A DNA stretch of 64,000 bases, from the NCBI RefSeq assembly GCF_022354465.1, contig NZ_CP092361.1, positions 2,200,522-2,264,521 of the forward strand. The letters run 5' to 3'. The position numbers and the translations under genes are program-made. How positions within the stretch are numbered: position 1 is the first letter of the stretch; every line of letters starts with the position of its first letter. The notes beneath the pieces are model-generated. The model saw only the letters and a list, made by a program, of their open reading frames with translations, ran no database searches and was not told the DNA's origin. This DNA is from Wielerella bovis (lineage in GTDB: Bacteria; Pseudomonadota; Gammaproteobacteria; Burkholderiales; Neisseriaceae). Below, piece after piece: positions 16,910 to 26,598 of this stretch.

Positions 16910-17109
16910 AGAATTTTATTAATAACCCAATCCGACAAAAGCACTTGCTTTTTCTAGCATCTTATGTTAATAATGAACGCATCAAATTTTCACACTAGTA
17001 AATTCATCTATGGTATGAAAAACTCTTTTGCATTCATTTTTTAATTGATAAATCAATCTATTAAAATTATGAATACAGTTTCTCAATCTTTTTTGTAAAG
17101 GACTACTCA

Positions 17110-17886
17110 ATGAAAAAATGGACATTGATTGCATTAAGTATTTTGTCATTAAGTGCATGCCAAGATGCTTCAAATCAAAACACATCAGCAGCAAGTACTC
17201 CTCCTACTGAAACTGGTAGTGAAAAAGTGTATCGTGTGGCTATTGAACATGAATTTAGCCCTTTTATTATTCCTGGCGCAGGAACAACTACTGGCTTTGA
17301 AGCCGAATTGTTACAGGAAATTGCTAAAAAACAAGGCTTTCAGGTTAAATTTGAACCCACTCTTTGGGAACAGGTTTTCCCAAAATTAGATAGTGGAGAA
17401 TCTGACATTGCTGGTTCTGGCATCATCATGACCAGTGACCGTGTAGCAAAATGGGATTTTAGCGAACCCTTTATTGTTGCTAAATATGCAGCTATAGCAT
17501 CAGAAGAAAGTACTATTAGCAAAAGCGCAGATGTTAAATCTAAACGCATTGCCGCAAACAAAGGAACAGCATTGGAAAATTTTGCTGAAAGTCTGGGTGC
17601 TGAATTGGTTCAGGCTAATTCTGTTTTTTTGAGTATTCAAGAAACCATGAAACGTAATACAGAAGCCACCATGGTTAATAGCGTCATTGCGGATTATTAT
17701 GTTGCGCAATATCCAGACCAAAAACTGAAAGTAATTGCTTTTAATGATGTTGAACTACCTATTGGTTTTGCAGTTAAAAAAGGCAATACCGAATTGAAAC
17801 AAAAAATCAACGCTGGTTTAACCCAAGTAAAAAGCGATGGCACATACGACCGTTTGAAAGAAAAATGGCATATTCACAACCATTAA
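17110..17886 (+). CDS. amino-acid ABC transporter substrate-binding lipoprotein
   Basis: 258 residues. Lipoprotein signal MKKWTLIALSILSLSAC with cysteine near residue 17, then a family-3 solute-binding fold (YRVAIEHEFSPFIIPG, TGFEAELLQEIAKKQG, FEPTLWEQVFPKLDSGESDIAGSGIIMTSDR, and the usual FAVKKGN...LKEKWHIH end). It binds a polar amino acid outside the inner membrane. No permease or ATPase lies next to it, so it probably works with genes elsewhere. AAAGGAC precedes the start; a terminator follows. Confidence 0.88.
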   Translation: MKKWTLIALSILSLSACQDASNQNTSAASTPPTETGSEKVYRVAIEHEFSPFIIPGAGTTTGFEAELLQEIAKKQGFQVKFEPTLWEQVFPKLDSGESDIAGSGIIMTSDRVAKWDFSEPFIVAKYAAIASEESTISKSADVKSKRIAANKGTALENFAESLGAELVQANSVFLSIQETMKRNTEATMVNSVIADYYVAQYPDQKLKVIAFNDVELPIGFAVKKGNTELKQKINAGLTQVKSDGTYDRLKEKWHIHNH

Positions 17887-17911
17887 TTTCATAATTGATG
17901 ATTGAGATACA

Positions 17912-17942
17912 AACAGGGCAGATTTTATCTGTCCTGTTTTTT
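17912..17942 (+). terminator. terminator after the binding-protein gene
   Basis: ACAGGGCAGAT / ATCTGTCCTGT stem (one G-U pair) and a T run. Confidence 0.8.
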
Positions 17943-17971
17943 GTTGGTATGAAACCTTCGTATGGTGGATT

Positions 17972-17989
17972 TATAGTGAATTCACTATA
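17972..17989. repeat. fused MITE terminal repeats (18 bp)
   Basis: TATAGTGAATTCACTATA: the two terminal repeats of a Correia-like MITE joined with the interior missing. It may be an excision or deletion scar, or the minimal palindrome. Confidence 0.55.
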
Positions 17990-18017
17990 AAAAATTGTCG
18001 GATGCGAATATCCTACC

Positions 18018-18126
18018 TATAGTCGTAGAAATGAAAATGCAGTACAAGGCGACAACGCCCGCCGTGTACGAATAGTACATAAGGGCGTTGGCAACGCCGT
18101 ACTGCTTTTTCAGTTCTGCGACTATA
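18018..18126. mobile_element. Correia-like MITE (TATAGTCGTAGAA ends)
   Basis: 109-bp element, near-identical to 43728-43837, with arms TATAGTCGTAGAAATGAAAA and its imperfect inverse and a CAACGCCCGCC...GGGCGTTGGCAACGCC interior. Confidence 0.85.
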
Positions 18127-18131
18127 CAAGT

Positions 18132-18272
18132 TTTCAGGCTGCCTTGCAGTACACGACAAAAAAACATTCCCGTAGGTCGGGCATTCATGCCCGACATGAT
18201 GAATCACAGCGTATTATGTCGGGCATAAATGCCCGACCTACAATAAATCGTGGACTGTAAAGGCAGCCTGAA
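18132..18272. repeat. uptake-sequence-bounded repeat cassette, copy 2
   Basis: Inverted uptake sequences at both edges. Inside them are CAGTACACGACA (left) and TCGTGGACTGTA (right), then GTAGGTCGGGCATTCATGCC and an inverted copy GGGCATAAATGCCCGACC. Same outer plan as 13357 and 43587 but different inner palindrome from 13357. It lies right after a MITE. Confidence 0.7.
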
Positions 18273-18387
18273 TCAGTTCTGCGCAAGTTTCTTTTTTAAC
18301 CATTCATTGCATTTTAAATAACACTTGATAAAATAATAACTTATCAAATAAATCTTATACTCATATCAAAAAAATCTCCATTTCCCA

Positions 18388-18416
18388 CTTGAAAATACGC
18401 TTGTTTACCCTATCTA
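18388..18416 (+). promoter_or_regulatory. heat-shock (RpoH-type) promoter P1 of dnaK
   Basis: CTTGAAA (18388-18394), 13-base spacer, CCCTATCTA (18408-18416), close to the sigma-32 pattern CTTGAAA-N13-CCCCATnTA. About 140 bp upstream of the dnaK start. Confidence 0.7.
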
Positions 18417-18477
18417 CCGCGCATCGGGGTTGTAAATTGATTTCAGGCTGCCTCAACAGCAAAATGCAGCCTGAAAA

Positions 18478-18506
18478 CTTGAAAATGCATATATTTACCC
18501 CACATT
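18478..18506 (+). promoter_or_regulatory. heat-shock (RpoH-type) promoter P2 of dnaK
   Basis: CTTGAAA (18478-18484), 13-base spacer, CCCCACATT (18498-18506). Same spacing as P1, 90 bp downstream of it; uptake sequences lie between the two. Confidence 0.7.
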
Positions 18507-18553
18507 CACAACATCATTCAAATATAAATATTTTTATTTTAGGAGCTAAAACA

Positions 18554-20467
18554 ATGGCAAAAGTAATTGGTATTGACTTGGGTACCACCAACTCATGCGT
18601 GGCGATTTCCGAAAACGGACAAACCAAAGTGATTGAAAACGCGGAAGGCGCGCGCACCACACCGTCTATCGTGGCGTACACCGACAACGAAACTTTGGTT
18701 GGCGCACCTGCCAAACGCCAAGCGGTTACCAACGCAAAAAACACCATTTACGCGGCGAAACGCTTGATTGGTCATAAATTTGAAGATAAAGAAGTACAAC
18801 GCGACATTGAAACCATGCCATTTGAAATCATCAAATCGGCAAATGGCGATGCGTGGGTGAAAGCGCAAGGCAAAGAATTGTCGCCACCACAAATTTCTGC
18901 CGAAGTATTGCGTAAAATGAAAGAAGCGGCGGAAGCCTATTTGGGCGAGAAAGTTACCGAAGCGGTGGTAACCGTGCCAGCTTACTTCAACGACAGCCAA
19001 CGCCAAGCAACAAAAGACGCGGGTCGCATCGCAGGCTTGGACGTAAAACGCATCATCAATGAGCCAACGGCTGCAGCTTTGGCGTTCGGCATGGACAAAG
19101 TGTCTGGTGGCGACCGCAAAGTAGCCGTGTACGACTTGGGTGGCGGTACATTTGATATTTCCATTATTGAAATCGCGGACGTGGACGGCGACAAACAATT
19201 TGAAGTTTTGGCAACCAATGGCGACACTTTCTTGGGCGGAGAAGACTTTGACCAACGCATCATTGATTTCATCATTGCTGAATTCAAAAAAGAACAAGGC
19301 ATTGATTTGAAAGGCGACCCAATGGCAATGCAGCGCGTGAAAGAAGCTGCGGAAAAAGCCAAAATTGAATTGTCCAGCGGTCAGCAAACCGAAATCAACT
19401 TGCCCTACATCACCATGGACGCGACTGGCCCCAAACACTTGGTGCTGAAAATCACTCGCGCCAAATTTGAGAGCTTGGTGGAAGATTTGGTAAAACGTTC
19501 CATTGAGCCTTGCCGCATTGCACTGAAAGATGCTGGTTTGAGCGCGTCCGATATTGATGACGTGATTTTGGTGGGTGGTCAAACCCGTATGCCAAAAGTA
19601 CAAGAAGAAGTGAAAAATTTCTTCGGTAAAGAACCGCGTAAAGATGTGAATCCTGACGAAGCAGTGGCGGTTGGTGCAGCGATTCAGGGCGAAGTATTAG
19701 GTGGTGGTCGCACAGACGTATTGTTGTTGGACGTTACGCCATTGTCTTTGGGTATTGAAACGATGGGTGGCATCATGACCAAACTCATCCAAAAAAATAC
19801 CACTATTCCGACCAAAGCATCGCAAGTGTTCTCTACTGCGGAAGACAATCAGCCTGCGGTTACGATTCATGTGTTGCAAGGCGAACGTGAACGCGCTTCT
19901 GCCAACAAATCTTTGGGACAATTCAACTTGGGCGACATCGCACCTGCACCGCGCGGTATGCCGCAAATTGAAGTCACTTTTGATATTGACGCAAACGGTA
20001 TTTTGCACGTTTCCGCCAAAGACAAAGGTACGGGCAAAGCGGCAAATATTACCATTCAAGGTTCTTCTGGTTTGAGCGAGGAAGAAATTGAACGCATGGT
20101 AAAAGATGCCGAAGCGAATGCCGAAGAAGACAAAAAATTGCACGAATTGGTACAAAGCCGTAACCAAGCCGAAGCCTTGATTCATTCAGTGAAAAAATCT
20201 TTGGAAGAACACGGCGACAAATTAGATGCTGCTGAAAAAGAAAAAATTGAAGCTGCATTGAAAGATGCCGAAGAAGCCGTGAAAGGCGATGACAAAGCCG
20301 ACATTGATGCGAAAGCGGAAGAGTTGGGCAAAGCCAGCCAAAAATTAGGCGAAATCGTGTATGCACAAGCGCAAGCAGAAGCAGAAAAAGGCGAGACTAC
20401 TGGTTCATCAAATAAAAAAGATGATGATGTAGTGGATGCCGAATTCCAAGAAGTAAAAGATAAATAA
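18554..20467 (+). CDS. dnaK: chaperone DnaK (Hsp70)
   Basis: 637 residues from the ATG after AGGAGCTAAAACA; the longer frame from 18389 runs through the promoters and is rejected. N-terminal ATPase motifs [39 protein letters not shown] and [10 protein letters not shown]; substrate-binding domain around [17 protein letters not shown]; lid and acidic tail ending [15 protein letters not shown]. It refolds proteins in the cytosol with DnaJ and GrpE, neither of which is adjacent here. Expression is likely heat-induced through the two promoters above. Confidence 0.98.
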   Translation: MAKVIGIDLGTTNSCVAISENGQTKVIENAEGARTTPSIVAYTDNETLVGAPAKRQAVTNAKNTIYAAKRLIGHKFEDKEVQRDIETMPFEIIKSANGDAWVKAQGKELSPPQISAEVLRKMKEAAEAYLGEKVTEAVVTVPAYFNDSQRQATKDAGRIAGLDVKRIINEPTAAALAFGMDKVSGGDRKVAVYDLGGGTFDISIIEIADVDGDKQFEVLATNGDTFLGGEDFDQRIIDFIIAEFKKEQGIDLKGDPMAMQRVKEAAEKAKIELSSGQQTEINLPYITMDATGPKHLVLKITRAKFESLVEDLVKRSIEPCRIALKDAGLSASDIDDVILVGGQTRMPKVQEEVKNFFGKEPRKDVNPDEAVAVGAAIQGEVLGGGRTDVLLLDVTPLSLGIETMGGIMTKLIQKNTTIPTKASQVFSTAEDNQPAVTIHVLQGERERASANKSLGQFNLGDIAPAPRGMPQIEVTFDIDANGILHVSAKDKGTGKAANITIQGSSGLSEEEIERMVKDAEANAEEDKKLHELVQSRNQAEALIHSVKKSLEEHGDKLDAAEKEKIEAALKDAEEAVKGDDKADIDAKAEELGKASQKLGEIVYAQAQAEAEKGETTGSSNKKDDDVVDAEFQEVKDK

Positions 20468-20484
20468 TTGATTTTTTATAAATA

Positions 20485-20535
20485 GGCAGCCTGAAAGGAT
20501 ACGCTTTATACCAAAGTATATCCTTTCAGGCTGCC
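20485..20535 (+). terminator. dnaK terminator
   Basis: 17-bp stem (20485-20501 with 20519-20535) built on an uptake-sequence pair extended by AAGGATA / TATCCTT. Confidence 0.8.
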
Positions 20536-20992
20536 CTTGTTTATCACAAGCTTGTGTAGTATAGTAAGAAAATGTCGAGTTCAAGAATCCGACTTAATTT
20601 CACAAGAAATCTATTTTTCAGGCTGCCACAATGGTTTACATCATATAGAAAGGCAGCCTGAAAAAACGTATTACTTCTGGAATATAAATTGCTTGCTAAA
20701 TCTAAATATTTTTTATATTGTAACATTCGTTATCAATACAATATTTCAGGTTTATTTATATAGTTAATATTTTATAGTGAGTTATATTGAGCCAAATAAA
20801 GCAATGTATCGCAAACAGTACCAATCGTACCCATGCATGCTGCATCACAATATTACTCGCTGCATTTGGCATTTAAAAAAGTGCCTAATATTGTTACCTT
20901 TTATCAAAAGGCAGCCTGAAAACACCATTCTAATTTTTATGATTTTTGCAGTTGCAAAATCAACTCGTTTCAAAAGACAGGGGCAGAATGCT
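20536..20992 (+). other. pilC upstream region
   Basis: No convincing gene. It holds uptake sequences near 20613 (inverse), 20650 and 20910. An open frame from 20777 continues into pilC but has no signal-peptide character and includes an uptake sequence (RQPENT), so it is treated as leader. No long G or C run that would allow phase variation is visible. Confidence 0.5.
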
Positions 20993-23900
20993 ATGAATCG
21001 CCGTAGTAAAAAATTTTCGCCAAAACCATCAAAATTGGCGTTATCTACACTAGCTGCGCTGCTTGCCTTGCCAACAGGACAAGCCCTCGCAAATACATCT
21101 TATCCCAGCGTGCCATTGATTTGGCAATCGGGTGCAACAGTTATTAAACCCAATATCCTATTATTCTTGGATACATCGGGTAGTATGGCGCAAACCATTT
21201 CTGCAAAGGATATTTATAGTGGTTCTCAAATAGTTTATGTGACAGATCAATGGGGTCGCAGAAAAGCTGAAAACCGTGCTATTAAATATACGGAAGCAGA
21301 TTATCACGCTAATAAACCAGCTTATATTATCCAAGGTGGCGGTTTGGTTCGTTACGATATTACCAACGATAAGCCACGCATGGTTGTTGCCAAAGAGGCA
21401 ATTACCAATGTGATTACCGAAACGCGTGATAAAAACCGTTGGGGCTTGGCAACCTTTGTGGCAAGTGCAAACTCTTTTAGTGCGCAATCTAATGGTTTAA
21501 CAACACTGTATGATGCAAACTCTGGCAGCCAAACTGTACAAACTAGGCCTGATCAAATTTGGTACTCCATTGGCTCTGAAATTCTATCTGAAATCAAAGA
21601 TATAGATAAGAATAAAGAGACTGAATTCCAATCTCTGATTAACACCGTTAAAAACCTGCCATCTAATACCAATACCCCAATTCCAAGTGCCTACTATGAA
21701 TTAATACGTTACTATCGTGGTTTGGATACAGGTTCCATGCCAAACCTGTTCTATCGTGGCGCGTATGCCAATGGTAAATATACCAGCCCTATTCAATACC
21801 GTTGCCAGAAAAACTACATCATCTTTATTTCCGATGGTGAGCCAACAGGTTTACATTTGCGCTATCAACTGGGTAAATTGTGGCATACCGATACTTTAAT
21901 CAATAAAGATAGTGAATTTGCGAGACAATTCAGAGCCCATCTGACCACAGCCAATGATACGGGCGTAACCCCTGAAATTGTTCGTATTGCTCACGAAGCA
22001 GACTTAATCCAAGGTGGTACGGATTTAGAAGGTAAAAGCTTTGATGATGCTGAAGGCAGTATTCAAGGGCATGATTTCAGTAAGCAAAACATCACAACCC
22101 ATACTGTGGCATTCGGTCAGCCCGTTGCATTATTGGAAAGAATGGCTGCAAAAGGTGGTGGTAAATACTTCAATGCCAACAGTCCAGAAGAATTGACTGC
22201 CGCATTGATTGAGGCAACTTCTAGCGTGGCGCGCGATAGTGGTTTCTCCGCTATTGCACCAGCAGTTACTGCAACCACAGATGGTGATGGCAATACTATT
22301 GTTCAGGCTGCCATTTCTTCCATCATGTCGCCAACCACTTGGACAAGTGAAATTCGCTTCTACAAATTTAATAGCGCAACAGGTAAGTTTGATTTGAGCA
22401 GCTATGCTACGCCTAAATATACGCCAGCCGCTATGGCGATATTTAGTACTCCTGAAGGCGTGAAAACTGCAACAACTGGACAATATAACGGCTTTAGCAA
22501 TAACTTGTTTGGTATTTCGCCAAACCGTACTGACCGTGTACAAGATACCGCAGTAGCCAAACAAACGATTACACCTATTGCCGTATCTAGCGATAGCACC
22601 GAATACCAAAAATTGATGAACTGGTTGTTGCGTTGGGGCGATAGCGATACTGCTGTAGGCAAAAACTACCGCAATCGTGGTTCTGAATCACTATTTGCAC
22701 GTTATTTGGGCGACATCAGTGGCGATTTATTGTCTTTTGGCGATGTGAGCGTTCGAGCAAATGGCGCAAACGATTATGACCGCAAAGAGTTTATGGCTGT
22801 ACCATCAAATGATGGTATGTTGCATATTTACCAAGCAAATACTGGCGCAGATAAGGACGCTAATCCATACATTGAGAAATTGCGTTATATCCCAGGTACT
22901 GCACAACGTGATACAGCTAATGACACTATCATGCGCAACTTGGTATTTACTGCTGAAAAAACCTATGGTTCAGTGGAAAATCCAAAACAAAACTTCTTGG
23001 CAGATAGCTTGATTTATATTTCTACCGATGAAGGTAAAGCAAATAATTATTCAACGCATACTGTTTTAGGTGGTTTTGGTTCAGGTGCGCGTGGTGCATT
23101 TGCGATTAATGTGGGTGGTAAAGACCATACTGGTGCAAATAAAGGCATCAGTGCTTCACAAGGTTCTTGGGCAAATGAAGTACCATTGTGGGATACTTCT
23201 ACCAATAATTTTGGTAAAGCAGGTAGTTTCTACAATGAGTTAGGTTATCATTTTGGTCAAGTTAAAGTAGGTTATGTTGCAGACAAAGGCAGCCTGAAAG
23301 GTTGGAAAGACAGCCTTGCAGAAGGTGGCAATGTCTTAACTGCTGCATTAATGACCAGTGGTTTTGATAGTCCAAGTAAAAGTAAATTAGCGCTGTATGT
23401 GTTAGACCACATGGGCAAAAACTACACTAAAAAACTGAACTCTGCTGGTCAGGAAACCAATGATAACTTTGCAACAACTACTTATGGCGCAGGTGGTTTA
23501 ATTAAGAAAATTGAGATTAATCGTGAATTCGCTGGTGGTAATGCAACAGGGAAAGAGGATACTCAACAAAGTATTATCGATGCACACGATGGCTTAACTT
23601 CACCACAAGGCATTGATATCAATAACGATAACATCGTAGATTTGGTATATGCTGGCGACTATAAAGGCAATATTTGGCGTTTTGATTTGCGTGGTGATAA
23701 AGACTCTTGGTTCGCTCATCAAGTTTATAAATCAGATGGCAATCAACCGTTGGTAGCAGAACCTGCGTTGTTGAACTGGGCTGATGGTAAAGTAGGTATC
23801 TATTTCGGTACGGGTAGTAATTTGTATCAAGGCGACTTGACTGCAAATGGACAACAAAGTTTGTATGGCATCTTTGATGACTACAAAAATTGTACTAAAG

Positions 23901-24538
23901 CGGGTGATACTGCTTGTACTACCGTTACTAAATCAGACCTGATTGAACAAACCATGGCGGAATATAATTCTGAAGGTTTCTATATCTCCAGCAAAAATGC
24001 TTATGAGAAGAAATCAGAACGCAAAGGTTTCTACATCAACGTTCCTGCTGGTTATCGTGTAACCACAACGCCTGTTGCATTGAAAGTAGCATTGCGTAGT
24101 AATGTTGGTGCAGCGATTTGGAATATTGAAAAATTGTCTGGTGCAAGCCAAGCTTTGGCAAGTTGTACACCTGATATGGTAAGCGCATCAGGTTTCCGCT
24201 TTATCGCAGATGCTTACTCAGGTCAAGCTTCACGTTATGTAAGTTGGGGTAAAACCTATGCGAAAAGCCAAGATGTGATTATCGGCTCTATTCCATACAA
24301 AGGTTCTAGCTCTCGTAGCGTTTTGGTTACTACTAGTGATTCTGCTGTGTCACAATATGGCACATTGGGTTCTGGTAAAATGCCTGAACGTGAAGGTGTA
24401 CGTGAACCAACTAAAGGTTGTAGCGGTACTGAAAAATTGGCATCTGGCTCAACCGAAGAAGGTACAAGTTTGAATGATTTGGAATGTATCCCAGGTACTC
24501 CAATCGTTCGCCGTGTATCTTGGCGTGAAATTTTCTAA
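20993..24538 (+). CDS. pilC: type IV pilus tip/biogenesis protein PilC (PilY1 family)
   Basis: 1181 residues from the ATG at 20993 (GGGG ten bases upstream). Signal peptide KLALSTLAALLALPTGQALA, then a von Willebrand A-like domain with MIDAS motif DTSGSM (FLDTSGSMAQT). A C-terminal beta-propeller carries a calcium-binding loop DINNDNIVD (in GIDINNDNIVDLVYAGDYKGNIWRFDL-type context) as in PilY1. PilC promotes pilus extension, adhesion and DNA uptake, which fits the dense uptake sequences in this genome. The fold call is firm; function follows from Neisseria PilC and Pseudomonas PilY1. Confidence 0.92.
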   Translation: MNRRSKKFSPKPSKLALSTLAALLALPTGQALANTSYPSVPLIWQSGATVIKPNILLFLDTSGSMAQTISAKDIYSGSQIVYVTDQWGRRKAENRAIKYTEADYHANKPAYIIQGGGLVRYDITNDKPRMVVAKEAITNVITETRDKNRWGLATFVASANSFSAQSNGLTTLYDANSGSQTVQTRPDQIWYSIGSEILSEIKDIDKNKETEFQSLINTVKNLPSNTNTPIPSAYYELIRYYRGLDTGSMPNLFYRGAYANGKYTSPIQYRCQKNYIIFISDGEPTGLHLRYQLGKLWHTDTLINKDSEFARQFRAHLTTANDTGVTPEIVRIAHEADLIQGGTDLEGKSFDDAEGSIQGHDFSKQNITTHTVAFGQPVALLERMAAKGGGKYFNANSPEELTAALIEATSSVARDSGFSAIAPAVTATTDGDGNTIVQAAISSIMSPTTWTSEIRFYKFNSATGKFDLSSYATPKYTPAAMAIFSTPEGVKTATTGQYNGFSNNLFGISPNRTDRVQDTAVAKQTITPIAVSSDSTEYQKLMNWLLRWGDSDTAVGKNYRNRGSESLFARYLGDISGDLLSFGDVSVRANGANDYDRKEFMAVPSNDGMLHIYQANTGADKDANPYIEKLRYIPGTAQRDTANDTIMRNLVFTAEKTYGSVENPKQNFLADSLIYISTDEGKANNYSTHTVLGGFGSGARGAFAINVGGKDHTGANKGISASQGSWANEVPLWDTSTNNFGKAGSFYNELGYHFGQVKVGYVADKGSLKGWKDSLAEGGNVLTAALMTSGFDSPSKSKLALYVLDHMGKNYTKKLNSAGQETNDNFATTTYGAGGLIKKIEINREFAGGNATGKEDTQQSIIDAHDGLTSPQGIDINNDNIVDLVYAGDYKGNIWRFDLRGDKDSWFAHQVYKSDGNQPLVAEPALLNWADGKVGIYFGTGSNLYQGDLTANGQQSLYGIFDDYKNCTKAGDTACTTVTKSDLIEQTMAEYNSEGFYISSKNAYEKKSERKGFYINVPAGYRVTTTPVALKVALRSNVGAAIWNIEKLSGASQALASCTPDMVSASGFRFIADAYSGQASRYVSWGKTYAKSQDVIIGSIPYKGSSSRSVLVTTSDSAVSQYGTLGSGKMPEREGVREPTKGCSGTEKLASGSTEEGTSLNDLECIPGTPIVRRVSWREIF

Positions 24539-24560
24539 ACCACGCGTTTAGTAACTTATC

Positions 24561-24600
24561 AATCCGTTTGTTTGATTTTATCAGGCAAACGGATTTTTAT
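24561..24600 (+). terminator. pilC terminator
   Basis: AATCCGTTTG (24561-24570) pairs with CAAACGGATT (24586-24595), followed by a T run. Confidence 0.85.
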
Positions 24601-24684
24601 TTTTCAGGCTGAAACTTTTTACAAAACCTATTCAAGCAACCTAAAAATGCGTAGTCGGATACTCGTATCCGACGATTTTTAAAT

Positions 24685-24805
24685 TATAGTGGATTCAATT
24701 TATAGTGAATTTAATTTAAATCAGTACAGCGTTGCCAGTCTCTTATGTACTCGGTGTACACGGGGTCGCTGTCGCCTTGTCCTATTTTAATTTGAAACGA
24801 CTATA
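24685..24805. mobile_element. Correia-like MITE plus extra terminal repeat
   Basis: Complete copy at 24701-24805 with mixed ends (left TATAGTGAATTTAATTT, right GAAACGACTATA), preceded by a solitary left end TATAGTGGATTCAATT at 24685. The solitary end may be the remnant of an older copy interrupted by this one. Confidence 0.75.
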
Positions 24806-24900
24806 AAAGTTTCAGGCTGCCTATTCTTTTAAGGCAGCCTGAAAGCCCAAAAACCGCTATAATTTACCCCATTTTCATACAGTTAAACGGAATTATCACG

Positions 24901-26262
24901 ATGCAACACATTCACATCATCGGCATTGGCGGCACATTTATGGGTGGACTGGCGGCAATCGCCCAACAAGCAGGTTTCAAAGTAACAGGCTGCGACGCCA
25001 AAATGTACCCGCCCATGAGTACGCAACTGGAAAACTTGGGCATTGACGTCCACGAAGGTTTTGACGCAGCGCAATTGGACAAATTCCCAGCTGATGTGTA
25101 TGTGGTCGGCAATGTCGCCAAACGCGGCATGGACGTGATTGAAGCCATTTTAAACAAAGGCTTACCCTACACATCGGGCCCGCAATGGCTGGCTGAAAAC
25201 GTGTTGCACAAAATGTGGGTGCTGGGCGTGGCAGGCACGCACGGCAAAACCACCACCGCGTCCATGCTCGCGTGGGTGCTGGAATACGCAGGCTATGGCG
25301 CAGGTTTCCTGATTGGCGGCGTACCGCAAAACTTTGATGTTTCAGCGCGTTTGCCGCAAAACGGCTCATCATTTTTCGTGATTGAAGCGGACGAATACGA
25401 CACCGCATTCTTTGACAAACGCAGCAAATTTGTTCACTACCGCCCCCGCACCGCCATTTTGAACAATTTGGAATACGACCACGCCGACATCTTCCCCGAT
25501 TTAAACGCCATTCAAACCCAATTTCATCATCTCGTGCGCACCGTGCCGAGCGAAGGTTTGGTGGTCGCCAACGGGCGCGAAAGCAGCCTGAAAAATGTTT
25601 TGGAACGCGGCTGCTGGACACCCGTACAATTTTTTGGCGAACAAGAAAGCGATTGGCAAATCAGCAACTTGCAACAAGACGGCAGTTTTGACGTGCAATT
25701 TCAAGGCGAAACAGTCGGACACATCGCGTGGGAATTATTGGGCGAACACAATCGCCAAAACGCGCTTGCCGTCATCGCTGCCGTCCGACACGTTGGCGTA
25801 AGCATTCAGGCAGCCTGCGAAGCGTTGAGCCAATTCAAAAACGTGAAAAGACGCATGGAAATCAAAGGTATGGTAAACAACATTACCGTATACGATGATT
25901 TCGCCCACCACCCCACCGCCATTGCCACCACCCTAGACGGTTTGCGCCAAAAAGTCGGCGCGGCGCGGATTGTGGCGGTGTTGGAGCCGCGTTCCAACAC
26001 CATGAAACTCGGCACGATGAAAGCCGCGCTGCCTGAAAGTTTGCGTGGCGCGGACGCGGTGTTCTGCTACGCTGGCGGGGTGGATTGGGACGTTCAGGCT
26101 GCCTTGTTGCCTTTGGGCGAGAAATTGCGTGTGGGGCAAAATTTTGATGATTTTGTGAACGATTTGGCGCAATTCGCGCAAAATGGCGACCATATTTTGA
26201 TTATGTCAAACGGGGGATTTGGCGGCATTCATGATAAATTGTTGGCGAAATTGGGTGGATAA
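24901..26262 (+). CDS. mpl: UDP-MurNAc:L-Ala-gamma-D-Glu-meso-DAP ligase
   Basis: Murein-recycling ligase that re-attaches the recovered tripeptide to UDP-MurNAc in the cytosol. 453 residues, Mur-ligase architecture: N-terminal HIIGIGGTFMGGLAAIAQQAG, ATP loop GVAGTHGKTTTASML, central VIEADEYDTAFFDKRSKF and NNLEYDHADIFPD, C-terminal YDDFAHHPTAIATTL and EPRSNTMK. Those features separate Mpl from MurC. An inverted uptake pair sits just upstream. Stands alone between repeats. Confidence 0.95.
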   Translation: MQHIHIIGIGGTFMGGLAAIAQQAGFKVTGCDAKMYPPMSTQLENLGIDVHEGFDAAQLDKFPADVYVVGNVAKRGMDVIEAILNKGLPYTSGPQWLAENVLHKMWVLGVAGTHGKTTTASMLAWVLEYAGYGAGFLIGGVPQNFDVSARLPQNGSSFFVIEADEYDTAFFDKRSKFVHYRPRTAILNNLEYDHADIFPDLNAIQTQFHHLVRTVPSEGLVVANGRESSLKNVLERGCWTPVQFFGEQESDWQISNLQQDGSFDVQFQGETVGHIAWELLGEHNRQNALAVIAAVRHVGVSIQAACEALSQFKNVKRRMEIKGMVNNITVYDDFAHHPTAIATTLDGLRQKVGAARIVAVLEPRSNTMKLGTMKAALPESLRGADAVFCYAGGVDWDVQAALLPLGEKLRVGQNFDDFVNDLAQFAQNGDHILIMSNGGFGGIHDKLLAKLGG

Positions 26263-26284
26263 ATTTCAGGCTGCCGATTTGAAA

Positions 26285-26495
26285 TATAGATTAGTTAAAA
26301 TAAACGCAGACAAGGCGACAGCGACCGCCGTGTACACATAATATAGTCGCTTAAAATTAAAAATACTACTGCGTTGCCCACGCCCTTATGTACTAGATGT
26401 ACACGGCGGGCGTGGTCGCCTTGTCCTATTTTTATTTTAAGCGACTATACATAAGGGAGCTGGCAACGCTGTACTGGTTTAGTGAATTCACTATA
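26285..26495. mobile_element. Correia-like MITE interrupted by another copy (outer element)
   Basis: Left part TATAG..AGACAAGGCGACAGCGACCGCCG runs to 26341, and the rest (CATAAGGGAGCTGGCAACGC...TTCACTATA) resumes at 26450. Comparison with the uninterrupted copy at 35650 shows the break lies in the central GTACACATAGTACATAAGG segment. Confidence 0.8.
26342..26449. mobile_element. inner Correia-like MITE nested in the previous one
   Basis: Complete 108-bp copy with TATAGTCGCTTAAAAT ends, very similar to 11501-11608 but reversed, inserted at a TA inside an older copy. Confidence 0.85.
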
Positions 26496-26529
26496 AAATC
26501 ATGGCAGCCTGAAACTTTTACAAATAATA

Positions 26530-26577
26530 AGGCAGCCTGAACTGCTTTCATGCTCATAGCACGTTTTCAGGCTGCCT
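26530..26577. terminator. bidirectional terminator, mpl / binding-protein gene
   Basis: Uptake sequence at 26530-26541 and its inverse at 26566-26577 between converging genes. Confidence 0.65.
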
Positions 26578-26598
26578 AAAAATTAGCATTTTACTTAA

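Noticed and set aside
18593..19603. Long open frame (336 codons) on the minus strand
   Set aside because: Opposite dnaK, the same kind of shadow; no family resemblance or ribosome site.
20777..20992. Extended N-terminus of PilC
   Set aside because: Contains an uptake sequence and no signal peptide; the ATG at 20993 gives a proper one.
20536..21010. Poly-G phase-variation tract in pilC as in Neisseria
   Set aside because: Longest G run near the start is four bases.
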